In this document: positions 1 through 7,848 of the stretch, piece by piece | Layout of the letters: every line of letters starts with the position of its first letter | Numbering within the stretch: position 1 is the stretch's first letter | Source of the DNA: an uncultured Coriobacteriaceae bacterium | GTDB lineage: Bacteria; Actinomycetota; Coriobacteriia; Coriobacteriales; Atopobiaceae | Assembly: GCA_902798915.1 (NCBI GenBank) | Contig: CADBYM010000005.1 | Location: forward strand, 62,001 to 126,000 | DNA: 64,000 nucleotides | Direction: 5' to 3' | Translations under genes and position numbers: made by a program | The notes under the pieces: generated by a model | What the model saw: the letters and a program-made list of their open reading frames with translations, nothing else | What the model was told of the DNA's origin: nothing | Database searches by the model: none

Positions 1-1101
1 CAGCAGGTGCGCGCGTCTGAACCGCCGAGGCGTAGGCCGACGTTGGTTGCTAGCATCCTGCGGCGCGGGCACGTTGCGCTCATATCGGGCAAGGCGAAGA
101 GCGGAAAATCTTGGTTGGCGCTTAATTTGAGCGTATGCGTCGCGTGTGGCATCACATGGCTTGGGAGGGAGTGCGCACAAGGGCGCGTTTTGTACGTCGA
201 TCCCGAGCTGGACGAACGCTCTTTGGACAACAGATTTCATGTCGTATGTGAGGCACTTGGAGTTGACGCGCGCGAGGCTGAGAAGGGCATAGTTAGGTGG
301 AGCCTTCGAGGCGCGACGAAGCGCGACGGAAGCGCGCCGACTATCGCGGACGTGGTTGGCGACTTGAAGCAGCTTCGCGAAGACGGCGACTTGGAAGAGT
401 TCGCATTGGTTGTTGTTGATAGCTGTAGCGCGCTTCTTGCGGGAGACGAGAACGCATCCAAGGACGTAAGGCGGTTCACAAACACATGCTTGAAGATAGC
501 TGAATTGACGGGAGGCGCGGTTCTTCTCACGCACCACATGGGCAAGGGCGCGGCTGGAGACAGGGACGCTATAGAGCGTTCGAGAGGTTCGAGCGTTTGG
601 GGCGATGCGCCAGACGCGCCGCTGAGCCTCACTGAGATATTCCCGCCGAGCGGCGAGGTTGCCGACTACCTGCAAAAGGGCGAGCGCGCTTTCGTGCTTG
701 AGGATAGCGGCTTACGCGAGTTCCCTTCCATGGAGCCTATGCACGTGATCTTTAGATATCCGCTTCACAGGCTTGATGTTGACGGCATTACATCGGGCTG
801 GAAGCCGAAGAGTTCACAGCAGAAGGCGGGGAAGGTATCGGGCGACGTTCGAAGGCTCAAGGGCGAGGCGAGAGCCGCGAAGTGCGTAGCCGCGATAATC
901 GCGAGCATGTACGCGGAGGACACGGGCGAAGATGGAATGACAATCGCCGATGCCGTGCGGATATGCACGGATGAGTTGGGCGAGGGCATTTCATCCACGA
1001 CGCTGAGGGGATACGTTGATGAATCCGACTTACTGGACATTTTCCAGAAGTCGCCGAGGCGCGCGTTCGTCGTGCCGAGAAAGCTAAAGCGAGACGGATA
1101 A
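1..1101 (+). CDS. RepA-like AAA family ATPase, 5' partial
   Basis: A RecA-fold ATPase of the RepA/AAA_25 type found on plasmids, phages and integrative elements, where such proteins act in replication as helicase-like ATPases. The frame is open to the left window edge. The first possible start in the window is GTG at 7, but family members usually have more N-terminal sequence, so the gene is probably cut. Counting from that GTG, Walker A GKAKSGKS is at residues 28-35, Walker B LVVVDS at 134-139, and the sensor-like LLTHHMGK near 173-180. The C-terminal ~90 residues resemble a winged-helix segment (TIADAVRICTDELG) and are repeated in degenerate form at 3283-3500. The gene is followed by a hairpin terminator at 1124-1155. 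Confidence 0.75.
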   Translation, partial: QQVRASEPPRRRPTLVASILRRGHVALISGKAKSGKSWLALNLSVCVACGITWLGRECAQGRVLYVDPELDERSLDNRFHVVCEALGVDAREAEKGIVRWSLRGATKRDGSAPTIADVVGDLKQLREDGDLEEFALVVVDSCSALLAGDENASKDVRRFTNTCLKIAELTGGAVLLTHHMGKGAAGDRDAIERSRGSSVWGDAPDAPLSLTEIFPPSGEVADYLQKGERAFVLEDSGLREFPSMEPMHVIFRYPLHRLDVDGITSGWKPKSSQQKAGKVSGDVRRLKGEARAAKCVAAIIASMYAEDTGEDGMTIADAVRICTDELGEGISSTTLRGYVDESDLLDIFQKSPRRAFVVPRKLKRDG

Positions 1102-1123
1102 CCGCTTTGAACCCTATTGCTTT

Positions 1124-1155
1124 ATTCCCGTGGGGCGGTTCTTCCCCACGGGAAT
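1124..1155. terminator. Hairpin between convergent genes
   Basis: Perfect 12-bp stem ATTCCCGTGGGG / CCCCACGGGAAT with an 8-nt loop, lying between the ATPase gene (ends 1101, plus) and the XRE regulator (ends 1212, minus). There is no strong T-run, but the position fits a bidirectional terminator. Confidence 0.6.
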
Positions 1156-1211
1156 TTGCAATGCAATTCGCAAGTAATAATTCAAATGAACGTTATAAGC
1201 GTTCGCAAGAA

Positions 1212-1478
1212 TTATAAGTAGCTATCACCATCCGTCTTGAAATCCGTTAGCTGAGAAACGCTTGTCTCAAGACCAGCGGCTATTCGTTCAAGCATTGTAA
1301 CCTTTGGACTTATGGAGCCAGACTCAATAAGCGCAAGATTTCTGCGTGACATTCCAACCATTTCAGAGAATTTCCGAGTGGGCAAACCCTTGCTCTCGCG
1401 AATACGACGGATAGTCGCACCAAGTTCACTTTTATGTGTCCTAAATTCTACGCTCATAGACTCAGCGTATGGCTGCAT
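1212..1478 (-). CDS. XRE-family (Cro/CI-type) HTH regulator
   Basis: An 88-residue DNA-binding protein with one helix-turn-helix domain at about residues 18-75 (LGATIRRIRESKGLPTRKFS, then EMVGMSRRNLALIESG). The order is typical of short phage/element repressors. A second start (Met8, ATG at 1457) is possible; neither start has a clear ribosome site. The gene is divergent from the 1568 membrane protein, and a 17-bp inverted repeat sits just upstream (1481-1497), suggesting autoregulation. Its role as the element's repressor is inference. Confidence 0.75.
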   Translation of the reverse strand: MQPYAESMSVEFRTHKSELGATIRRIRESKGLPTRKFSEMVGMSRRNLALIESGSISPKVTMLERIAAGLETSVSQLTDFKTDGDSYL

Positions 1479-1480
1479 GC

Positions 1481-1497
1481 ATTATGAGTGGCATAAT
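1481..1497. promoter_or_regulatory. Inverted repeat, possible XRE operator
   Basis: ATTATG-AGTGG-CATAAT, a perfect 6-bp inverted repeat with a 5-bp spacer, three bases upstream of the XRE regulator start and in the divergent intergenic region before 1568. The size and position fit an operator bound by the neighbouring repressor; not tested. Confidence 0.4.
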
Positions 1498-1567
1498 CTA
1501 TTAGTCCACCCACATTTGTAATTGGCTTTACGCCAAGCAAGCTATCGTTAAACAGGAGATATCCGTT

Positions 1568-2521
1568 ATGGACGAGAAGATCAGACGTCTCGACGAGAAT
1601 GCCAACACGCTGCTCAAATACCAGCAGCTGCTCGATGCTGGAGCAATCTCTCAAGAAGAATTCGAAGGGATAAAGGACAGCTTACTCAACATTGAATCAG
1701 AGGAGACAAAGCGCAGCACAACGGCAGAAGAAGTTGGAAATGGGACTAGTCCCTCCGACGAATCGACAGCACAACACAGTAAAGAAGACGAGGATGATTA
1801 TTCAAAAGCAAAGGCCGTCACTTCACAACAAGACACTACCCCACTCACGGTCAGATTTGAATGGGTAGATGGAAGGCTGGCATCTCAAATCTACGATGGG
1901 GACAAGAACATACCATACGAGTCATTCATCAAGCCGGAGAACGAAAGCACAGCAGAGACTTGCAAGCGCGTTGCCGAGATGATAGAGAGGGACTTGGGCA
2001 GACCCGTGAAATACATCCGTCCGGCAAGTGAATCAGGGATTAACAACAATCCAGCGAATGAATCCCAAGGTCAGACTAAAGCAATTAGTGACTCTGCAAG
2101 TATGGAACAATCAGATGTGAAGAATGACTCTAAAACTACTAAGAAGGATCCCAAATCCGCATTGCTCATAGCATTGGTTGTGGTCATCGCGTTGTTCGCA
2201 TTCTTCAGCTGTGTACGTAAGCCAAATCTGAGGGGTGCTTATGACATGTGCTGTTCGCCACTTTATGCGGAGCTCGCATCAGACGGAACCTATCTTACCA
2301 TTGACACCAACCCGCATGATTTGGATGACTACACAAACTCCGATGCATACGAGGCAATTCAGAATGTCAACAAGGTGCTAAATCTCCCCGAATCAGTGTG
2401 GAGTAGGATGGGTTCCACTCGTGCACTGGATGGAACGCAGACGTATTCCAAAGATGGCCTTGAGGTTTATTGGACTTATCACCCAGACCACGGCTTACAG
2501 GTCACGTATAGCGCCAAGTAA
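1568..2521 (+). CDS. Membrane protein with SHOCT-like N-terminus
   Basis: A 317-residue protein. Residues ~10-42 (LKYQQLLDAGAISQEEFEGI) match the short SHOCT-type helical motif, often seen in membrane proteins of mobile elements. An acidic, low-complexity linker follows, then a block at ~93-150, one transmembrane helix at about 197-216 (LLIALVVVIALFAFF), and a ~100-residue C-terminal domain predicted outside the cell with a paired Cys (DMCC). The start is supported by AGGAG a few bases upstream. The function is not recognised. It precedes the broken lipoprotein gene at 2610, so both may be envelope proteins of the element. Confidence 0.65.
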   Translation: MDEKIRRLDENANTLLKYQQLLDAGAISQEEFEGIKDSLLNIESEETKRSTTAEEVGNGTSPSDESTAQHSKEDEDDYSKAKAVTSQQDTTPLTVRFEWVDGRLASQIYDGDKNIPYESFIKPENESTAETCKRVAEMIERDLGRPVKYIRPASESGINNNPANESQGQTKAISDSASMEQSDVKNDSKTTKKDPKSALLIALVVVIALFAFFSCVRKPNLRGAYDMCCSPLYAELASDGTYLTIDTNPHDLDDYTNSDAYEAIQNVNKVLNLPESVWSRMGSTRALDGTQTYSKDGLEVYWTYHPDHGLQVTYSAK

Positions 2522-2609
2522 TATCGAGACCCAGATACTTTTTTTCAGCCATCAAGAAGCATGCTGCTTAAATTAGCCATGTTTTAAGATACGACATACA
2601 GGAGTGGAT

Positions 2610-3134
2610 ATGGGCACGTAGGTACGTCTGGCAACAATCTTAATAATATCGGCTTTTACCTTTGCCGTCACCGCGTGTGGAAATACCAACGGCACGGAAG
2701 CCAACCAGGCAAGCACCAAAACACAGGAAGTGGAGACACAAGAGGCGAAGAGGCAAGAAGTAGAGGCATATCTCTCGTCAAGCGAAGTTGAGAAAATCCA
2801 GACGCTTATTTACGGCTATCTGGAAGACAGCACAAGCCTTATAAATGCTGAGGATTACGAAAGCTTATATCAATACAATACAAACCCACTCAAAGCAATC
2901 AAAGATATGCACAATGTAACTCCACCCGCAGAATGCGCCACGCTGCACAAGCTGTATATTAAGGCAGCGGGCGAACTCGGTCAGAGCGCGGCTTTGGTCG
3001 CCGATGCCCTCAAATACGATGACGAATTAGACGACGTTAGTTGGATGATCCATGAAGCATCCGAACTTCTCAAAGATTACGAGGAGACTGCCGACCTGAT
3101 TTCCACTGAGTTAGAACAACTGGAGAATGACTAA
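2610..3134 (+). pseudogene. Lipoprotein gene with amber codon at codon 4
   Basis: AGGAG at 2600 precedes an ATG at 2610 that opens the right frame, but the fourth codon is TAG (2619-2621). Past that stop the frame encodes a classic lipoprotein signal: VRLATILIISAFTFAVTACG, with lipobox VTAC. It then runs through a hydrophilic, helical, Glu-rich domain to the stop at 3134. The only standard start after the amber is GTG at 2730, which would drop the whole signal peptide. The simplest reading is one nonsense mutation (for example AAG to TAG) in a lipoprotein gene; amber suppression or a sequencing error remain possible. The function is unknown. Confidence 0.6.
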
Positions 3135-3282
3135 TACCAGTCACAACAAGTCGGCATTGCTTTGTCCTCCACGAAAGGAAATCCAGTATCGCTGGATCAT
3201 TAGCTGAGTAGCAACCCGTTTCACCGCCTGTCAGGGAGTGCGGACAAATACTTGGACATGTACGTATTAAGTCCAAGACTAG

Positions 3283-3500
3283 AAGCCACGCACGTCGCAG
3301 GGCAAGGCGGGCAAGGCTTCGGGCGAGTCACGCAGGAACCAGCGCAAGGTGCGTTCCCTCAAGTGCGGCGTTGCGCTCATGGAGCACGTCGCACGCGACG
3401 ACATGGACGCGGACGGCGTGCCGCTTGGGGATGCGTCTCGGATATGCTCTTGTGCCCTTGGCGAAAGCGTTTCGGCCAAGACGTTTTGCTCTTGTGAAGG
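3283..3500 (+). pseudogene. Remnant of a second RepA-like ATPase C-terminus
   Basis: The frame starting just after a TAG at 3280 encodes KPRTSQGKAGKASGESRR, then KCGVALMEH and DGVPLGDASRICSCALGES. These align with the C-terminus of the ATPase at 1-1101 (KPKSSQQKAGKVSGDVRR, KCVAAIIAS, DGMTIADAVRICTDELGEG). No Walker motifs remain, and the frame drifts into unrelated sequence after about 3500. It is a degenerate paralogous fragment, pointing to a past duplication or to replacement of a related element. Confidence 0.6.
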
Positions 3501-3698
3501 CCTTCACAAAGCCTTCACAAACCTGACTTCGCCAACGTGCGACTGGACGGGCCGCTTTCGCGCATCGCAGAAACGCCGATGGCCGCCCTTAAACAAGGGA
3601 CATGGTTCCTAACATCAATCATTGATTCTCTTCTCTATCACTTCTACAACTTCCTTTCTGAGTTGCAAATTCAATAAAACCCCTGCTTGTGCTATGAG

Positions 3699-3721
3699 GT
3701 TACCAATGCTAGATTGGTACC
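3699..3721. promoter_or_regulatory. Inverted repeat upstream of small RHH-like gene
   Basis: GTTACCAAT (3699-3707) and ATTGGTACC (3713-3721) form an imperfect inverted repeat with a 5-bp spacer, ending 20 bases before the ATG at 3741. Ribbon-helix-helix proteins usually repress their own genes at such sites. The assignment is inference. Confidence 0.35.
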
Positions 3722-3740
3722 CGATTGGAGGTGATGAGAG

Positions 3741-3929
3741 ATGCCGTACTATCCGGCAAACCGCAAGTACGAGATGGAGAACATCGTACCCGTGCGGGTG
3801 GCGTTCAACCGGAAGACCGAACCCGAGCTTGTGGAGAGGATCGAGAGGGAGGAGAGGAAAAGCACCTACCTCAAGCGTCTGGTGAGGGAGGACGTGGAGC
3901 GCGAGAAGAAGAAGGGGCAACGTGAGTAG
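3741..3929 (+). CDS. Small ribbon-helix-helix-like protein
   Basis: A 62-residue basic protein with a strong GGAGGTGATGAGAG site before its ATG. The segment VPVRVAFNRKTEPELVERIE followed by STYLKRLVREDVERE has the strand-helix-helix pattern of CopG/Arc-type DNA-binding proteins. Similar small proteins accompany relaxosome or partition genes in integrative elements. An inverted repeat (3699-3721) lies immediately upstream. The DNA-binding role is inferred from the pattern. Confidence 0.6.
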   Translation: MPYYPANRKYEMENIVPVRVAFNRKTEPELVERIEREERKSTYLKRLVREDVEREKKKGQRE

Positions 3930-4011
3930 TCGCCAAACATCGCACGTCGCCCGAATGACAGGATGGCCGCATTATGATGCGCGCCAACGCTAGTAGAAAG
4001 AGTATCACACT

Positions 4012-4671
4012 ATGGGCCGTTGGATTGATTTCACCTATATAGCTGGTGAAGACGAGGCAATGAACAGATTCTTCAAGCAGTACGTTAAGCGAATACCGAA
4101 GGTGCGTGTGCTTGACGTAGTGGGTTCCGTCATGGCTGCTGCGGACGCACTTCCTGATCCGTGGGACATGAGCGAGGACGAACGCGAGGCGTTCGTTGAG
4201 AAGGCGCGAAATAAGTTTAATATGGCCTTCTTTGTTTGCGGGTCGGATATCGAAGACGACATCTCTGATGAGTTCGCTGACATACTACGTAGGGAGTTCG
4301 AACGTCGCATGCTCGATGGCTGCGACGAGAACGGACTGAGGCACATAACCCCAAGCGCGAGCGACTTCAATGCGGCCTTGGACAAGGCGCTCGACTTGTA
4401 CTCGGAAGACGTGCTTGTGCATTTCCGTGAGGTGGAGCTTCCCGAAGCAACGGAAGCGCACATGGAGCGTTTCGAAGAAGAGTACGACGAAGATGTCGAC
4501 ATGCTGTGTAGCAGCAACGATACGCATGAGGAAGACAAGCAAGAGGCAATGAACGATGAGCGCGAGCGTTTCCAAAGTGATGCGCTGTCGTACTTCAACG
4601 ACTACCGCCTCCCCACCCTTTTGAAAGAGTTTGAGGCGGACTTCCGCAAGCAGTGGGAAGAGTCGCGCTAG
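4012..4671 (+). CDS. Hypothetical acidic protein of mobile element
   Basis: A 219-residue, strongly acidic, probably all-helical soluble protein (MGRWIDFTYIAGEDEAMNRF...). It has no signal peptide, membrane segment or motif that I recognise. Long Glu/Asp runs (RFEEEYDEDVDML) recall DNA-mimic or anti-restriction proteins, but that is only a resemblance in composition. It is followed after 16 bases by a zinc-ribbon gene and is probably co-transcribed with it. Confidence 0.6.
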   Translation: MGRWIDFTYIAGEDEAMNRFFKQYVKRIPKVRVLDVVGSVMAAADALPDPWDMSEDEREAFVEKARNKFNMAFFVCGSDIEDDISDEFADILRREFERRMLDGCDENGLRHITPSASDFNAALDKALDLYSEDVLVHFREVELPEATEAHMERFEEEYDEDVDMLCSSNDTHEEDKQEAMNDERERFQSDALSYFNDYRLPTLLKEFEADFRKQWEESR

Positions 4672-4687
4672 GCGAAGGGGAGGCAGG

Positions 4688-5125
4688 ATGAATCTTTCAG
4701 AGTTGACGCCTACCAGCATGATAAAGTGCGCGCGCTGCGGCAAGCCTGAGTTCGTGGGCAACGCCAAGCTGTGGAATGTGGCTTTTGACACGGGCGTGCC
4801 CACGTGCTTCATTTGCCCCGACTGCCAGACGCGGGAAGAGTTTCTGGAGGCGGAGGTGAACGAGGCCACAATGGACTACAGCAATGCAAGGGCAATCAGC
4901 AGCATGGATGAGCTGCTGGAGTATTTCCGCCCGAAGTGGAACAAAGCTCTTAGGACGATCGCCCGAGGCAAGGTTAAGCGCGGCAACGCTGAGTTTCGGG
5001 AATGCCTCGAAAAGTTCCGAAAGGCGTTCAACGCGCTGAACCGCCACAATTTCAACGCGCAGCTCAACAATGTTGATGAGGCTTTCCATTTCCTTCAGCA
5101 GCATGGGGAGTTCCCGAAGCTGTAA
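4688..5125 (+). CDS. Hypothetical zinc-ribbon protein
   Basis: A 145-residue protein. Two CxxC knuckles, CARC (residues ~14-17) and CPDC (~42-45) with a further Cys (CFIC) just before the second, suggest a bound zinc near the N-terminus. The rest is helical and basic (KWNKALRTIARGKVKRGNAE). The ATG at 4688 is chosen because GGGGAGG lies directly upstream. It sits 16 bases after the acidic gene at 4012. No family was recognised; a role in the element is inferred from position. Confidence 0.6.
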   Translation: MNLSELTPTSMIKCARCGKPEFVGNAKLWNVAFDTGVPTCFICPDCQTREEFLEAEVNEATMDYSNARAISSMDELLEYFRPKWNKALRTIARGKVKRGNAEFRECLEKFRKAFNALNRHNFNAQLNNVDEAFHFLQQHGEFPKL

Positions 5126-5293
5126 CACTTCTGGCAGCACAAACGTAGCGTGAGTGTTGGGCGTCGCGGAGGTACAAGCCGTGACGCCCAATGTTTACAT
5201 ACGCCTTTACCTGCGCATATAATGCTTTTTAACTGAATATCATATACCATAATGATATAATATCTCACATCATTACACACGTTAGGAGGCGAC

Positions 5294-5476
5294 ATGCACA
5301 AGGAAACATGTTCTGTTGGCGAGGCCGCGACACTCGCCGACGTGAGCGAGGCGACTATTCGCCGATGGATTCAATTGCGGTTCGTCCGCGCAACGCGCGT
5401 TGCGCCCGAACGCGGCGCATGGCGGGTGGACAAGCAAGACTTGATGATGCGGCTTGGCATCACGAAGGGAGCATGA
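5294..5476 (+). CDS. Excisionase-like HTH DNA-binding protein
   Basis: A 60-residue protein with a MerR/HTH_17-type winged helix (VGEAATLADVSEATIRRWIQ followed by VRATRVAPERGAWRVDKQD). This is the usual form of small excisionases and recombination directionality factors. AGGAGG stands 6 bases before the ATG. Its stop codon overlaps the next start (ATGA, 5473-5476). With the tRNA-Thr attachment site about 2 kb downstream, a role in excision is plausible but inferred. Confidence 0.65.
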   Translation: MHKETCSVGEAATLADVSEATIRRWIQLRFVRATRVAPERGAWRVDKQDLMMRLGITKGA

Positions 5477-5904
5477 TGTATCAATTTCATAATGACTTGT
5501 CGCGCTATTCGTTTCGGCAATGGCTTGGAACCGGAAGGAACCGCACGCGCTATTTTGAGCTGAGCGACGGCGACGAAGACTTGCGCAGTCTCCATAAGGC
5601 GGCTGTCGCGCTTGCCAAGGAGCACGGCATCGACGTTGCCGACACGCTGCCCGAGCGGAGGCGCACACCACAAGGTTGGTTCGGAGAGCCGACGTGCGAT
5701 GAGCTGCGGCAGGTGGCCGCGGAGGTGCGCCGCGTGATGGAGACGCTGAGGCGGATGCACGTCGACTACATGGAGAGACTTGGAGGCCGTTTCGCGTTGG
5801 CAGGTTACTTGCTCGACAGCCCATCGTATCACTGCACAATCCTCGATAACGACAAGTTGATTTGCTGCAGGTGGCAAGAAAACTATGTGGGGTACGCCAG
5901 ATGA
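5473..5904 (+). CDS. Hypothetical phage/element protein
   Basis: A 143-residue protein whose ATG overlaps the upstream stop as ATGA, so translation is probably coupled. It begins MMYQFHNDLSRYSFRQWLGTG; the middle is helical (DELRQVAAEVRRVMETLRRM), and the C-terminus contains Cys-rich LICCRW. No domain was recognised. It belongs to a run of four ATGA overlaps (5473, 5901, 6026, 6322) typical of phage early operons. Confidence 0.6.
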   Translation: MMYQFHNDLSRYSFRQWLGTGRNRTRYFELSDGDEDLRSLHKAAVALAKEHGIDVADTLPERRRTPQGWFGEPTCDELRQVAAEVRRVMETLRRMHVDYMERLGGRFALAGYLLDSPSYHCTILDNDKLICCRWQENYVGYAR

Positions 5905-6029
5905 GGCGCAGGACGGGCCGTGTCCGTCACGTGCGCGACAGGCAAACGAGGCGAACGCTCTACTGGAAGGGCAGGGGCGAGGCAAGCACGCCGATCGACT
6001 TCGCGCGACGGAAGGGCGGCAGACGATGA
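5901..6029 (+). CDS. 42-residue basic peptide in coupled operon
   Basis: This small gene fills the gap between its neighbours exactly: its ATG overlaps the upstream stop (ATGA, 5901-5904) and its TGA overlaps the next start (ATGA, 6026-6029). It encodes a very basic peptide (MRRRTGRVRHVRDRQTRRTL, ending FARRKGGRR). The two overlaps are the main reason to believe it is translated. A nucleic-acid-binding role would fit the charge but is inference. Confidence 0.5.
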   Translation: MRRRTGRVRHVRDRQTRRTLYWKGRGEASTPIDFARRKGGRR

Positions 6030-6325
6030 GCGGATACAGGACACCCGAGAGCGGCAGGGCGAGGGCGGCGGCGATGGGCGCACGCGCAGACATTGCGGCA
6101 GTTACAAAAGTTGTCGCTCGACGCGCGCTTGACGGGCTAGACACAACACCACAAGACGTTATGCACATCGCAATGCTTGCCGCGCGCTACCAGAATGGGA
6201 CGATCTCGACGGCAGGGCCGGACGCTGCGCGCGACATGGCGAACGCGCGCGCCTACGCTTCCCTGCTGCTGCGTCGCGTGATGCAGGAGCGCCCGAGCCT
6301 TGCCAAAAGGGTAAGGCTTACATGA
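6026..6325 (+). CDS. Hypothetical phage-like protein
   Basis: A 99-residue protein starting MSGYRTPESGRARAAAMGAR. The C-terminal half is Ala/Arg-rich and helical (ANARAYASLLLRRVMQERPS). The start at 6026 is preferred because it overlaps the stop of the 42-residue gene as ATGA; an in-frame ATG at 5885 would run far into other genes. The stop in turn overlaps the next start at 6322. No function was recognised. Confidence 0.6.
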   Translation: MSGYRTPESGRARAAAMGARADIAAVTKVVARRALDGLDTTPQDVMHIAMLAARYQNGTISTAGPDAARDMANARAYASLLLRRVMQERPSLAKRVRLT

Positions 6326-6762
6326 GGGCGATAGATGTTTTAGCGCGCGCCTTGGAGGCGAGGAACAGGGCGCGAGGAATCGAGCGTGAGCTGGAGGTGA
6401 GGCGCGCCCACCTTGGGCCACAAGGCCACGGCTACGACGTGGTACGGATTAGCGGCGCACTCGATCCGATGAGAAACGTCGACAATTTGCTAGACGCTAT
6501 AGCGCCCTTGGAGGCCGAGCGCGAGGCGTGCTTGCAAGACGTTGAGGACGGGCGCGCGCTGTGCCGAGGCGCTGCCGCGCTTGTGAGCGAGACGGCTGGC
6601 AAGGTGCTTGAGCTTCACTACTGTGTGGGCTGCGAGGCATCCTTCATCGCCGAGCAAATGCACTACCCCGAAAGCCTCGTGCAAGGAATCATCGACAGCG
6701 CGCCCGCTGGGCTTGACGCTGTGGGCGTACCGAGGCTGATGCAGGCGGGCAGAAGCGCGTAA
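6322..6762 (+). CDS. Phage-type sigma-region-4/ArpU-like regulator
   Basis: A 146-residue protein coupled to the upstream gene by ATGA. The N-terminal two thirds form a helical coiled region (EAERE..LQDVEDGRALCRGAA). The C-terminus VLELHYCVGCEASFIAEQMH followed by PESLVQGIIDSA has the layout of a sigma-70 region 4-like helix-turn-helix (growth of contacts, then cells/skips), as in DUF1492/ArpU/RinA-type late regulators of Gram-positive phages. It is the last gene before the tRNA. The family assignment is by pattern and is moderate. Confidence 0.5.
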   Translation: MRAIDVLARALEARNRARGIERELEVRRAHLGPQGHGYDVVRISGALDPMRNVDNLLDAIAPLEAEREACLQDVEDGRALCRGAAALVSETAGKVLELHYCVGCEASFIAEQMHYPESLVQGIIDSAPAGLDAVGVPRLMQAGRSA

Positions 6763-7201
6763 TGTTCCGTTCCATGCCAAACGCACGCAGAACATGACGC
6801 TTCGCCCGCAAAATTCACTTTTTCAAAAATACATCGCGCGCGATTAAATCTAAGTGCAAGCTGCGGTCCCCGAAGACTCCCCCCTGCGCGCAACGTATGG
6901 GGGGGGGTACCTTCATTCCTGCAACGCTTTTATCTGCGCAAATGCCGTCTGCGGCGCTGTGGGCGCTTCTATGGGCATGTTTGTGTCTCAATGGGTTTTT
7001 AGTCGTTTGCCTTCTTTTAAAGCCGTTAGATACGCTTACAGCGGCTCGATTTGGTGCGACACGGCACGCGATGGGGTACGGCATGCGTTCTTGTCCATGC
7101 TATCGCTTATTCTGCTAGTATTGCTATCTCAATAACCGATAGCCGCCAGGCGGACACTCACAGCGCAAGGCGTGATACGGAAACGCAAGCGTTCGCGACG
7201 C
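6763..7201. other. Non-coding end of integrated element
   Basis: I see no convincing gene here. The frames present lack ribosome sites and familiar composition. The segment has GC fluctuations, a run of nine G at ~6899-6907, and leads into the iteron cluster at 7202-7360. It is probably the terminal, attachment-proximal part of the element. Confidence 0.4.
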
Positions 7202-7360
7202 TTGCACCACATGCTTGCACCACAGCGTTGCACCACACAACGGACACATGAACGTTGAGCATCTTCCACCAAGCGGCAAGGAACCAAGCCGACGTTTGCA
7301 CCCGCTTTGCACCACAAAACGCCAATGTGGTGCAAATTGTGGTGCATTTGTGTGATGCAA
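7202..7360. repeat. Iteron-like repeat cluster beside tRNA-Thr
   Basis: TTGCACCAC occurs at 7202, 7215 and 7228 (exact 13-bp spacing) and again at 7307, with a degenerate copy TTGCACCCG at 7296. The inverted form GTGGTGCAA/GTGGTGCAT/GTGATGCAA occurs at 7327, 7339 and 7352 (12-13-bp spacing). The array ends about 60 bp from the tRNA 3' end. Helically spaced direct copies plus inverted copies near an attachment site suggest arm-type sites for an integrase or excisionase, or replication iterons. Confidence 0.65.
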
Positions 7361-7418
7361 AAGAATCCCTAAACAAAAGCAGGTAGTGCAAATACATGCA
7401 TCTACCTGCGCGAATGTC

Positions 7419-7493
7419 TGGAGCCAGAGATGGGAATCGAACCCATAACCGCCGGATTACAAGGCCGGTGCTCTACCATTGAGCCACTCTGGC
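7419..7493 (-). tRNA. tRNA-Thr (anticodon TGT), probable attachment site
   Basis: Read on the minus strand, the gene starts GCCAGAGTGGCTCAATGGTA and ends in CTCTGGC-T-CCA, so CCA is encoded. The anticodon loop CTTGTAA gives TGT, threonine. The T-arm contains GGTTCGATTCC. The base pair at 31-39 is a C-T mismatch; the other stems are intact. The 3' end faces the element at 1-7418, the usual geometry for integration into a tRNA gene. Confidence 0.9.
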
Positions 7494-7607
7494 GAACGGA
7501 GTCTATCCTACCATAGATTCGCGTCGCACGGCGTGAGAAGAGCAACAGATTGGCGCCCGCCGGACATCCCCCACCGTGCCGGTCTTCGCCGACCGCTTGG
7601 AGGGGCC

Positions 7608-7804
7608 GGTACCATTCGGATATCGATATTTGCATCTTTTCTCGCGGTATAGGTAGTTTTTGAGGCACACTCCCTCACCGTAGGAATACGAGCCTCTCGT
7701 TTGCGCAGGTAAAAGCCTGCGTAGCACTTGCCCCATCCAGAGCGATATTCCAAAACCACCTAAATCGCCAGAATCGATGCAGAAATGAATGGGCGCGTGG
7801 TACC
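7608..7804. repeat. Left 197-bp palindromic element
   Basis: Starts GGTACCATTC and ends TGGTACC. It carries TATAGGTAGTTTTTGAGGCA at ~7648-7667 and, on the other side, an inverted counterpart (CCACCTAAATCG, ~7757-7768), so each element is itself imperfectly palindromic. A middle motif TTTGCGCAGGTA is also shared with the right copy. Confidence 0.65.
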
Positions 7805-7848
7805 ATGCCGTGCGCAACAGACCAGCAGGCATACAACAGGGGCGTACC

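Noticed and set aside
7202..7360. CRISPR-like reading of the TTGCACCAC cluster
   Set aside because: Repeats are 9 bp with 3-4-bp gaps and occur in both orientations; no spacers.
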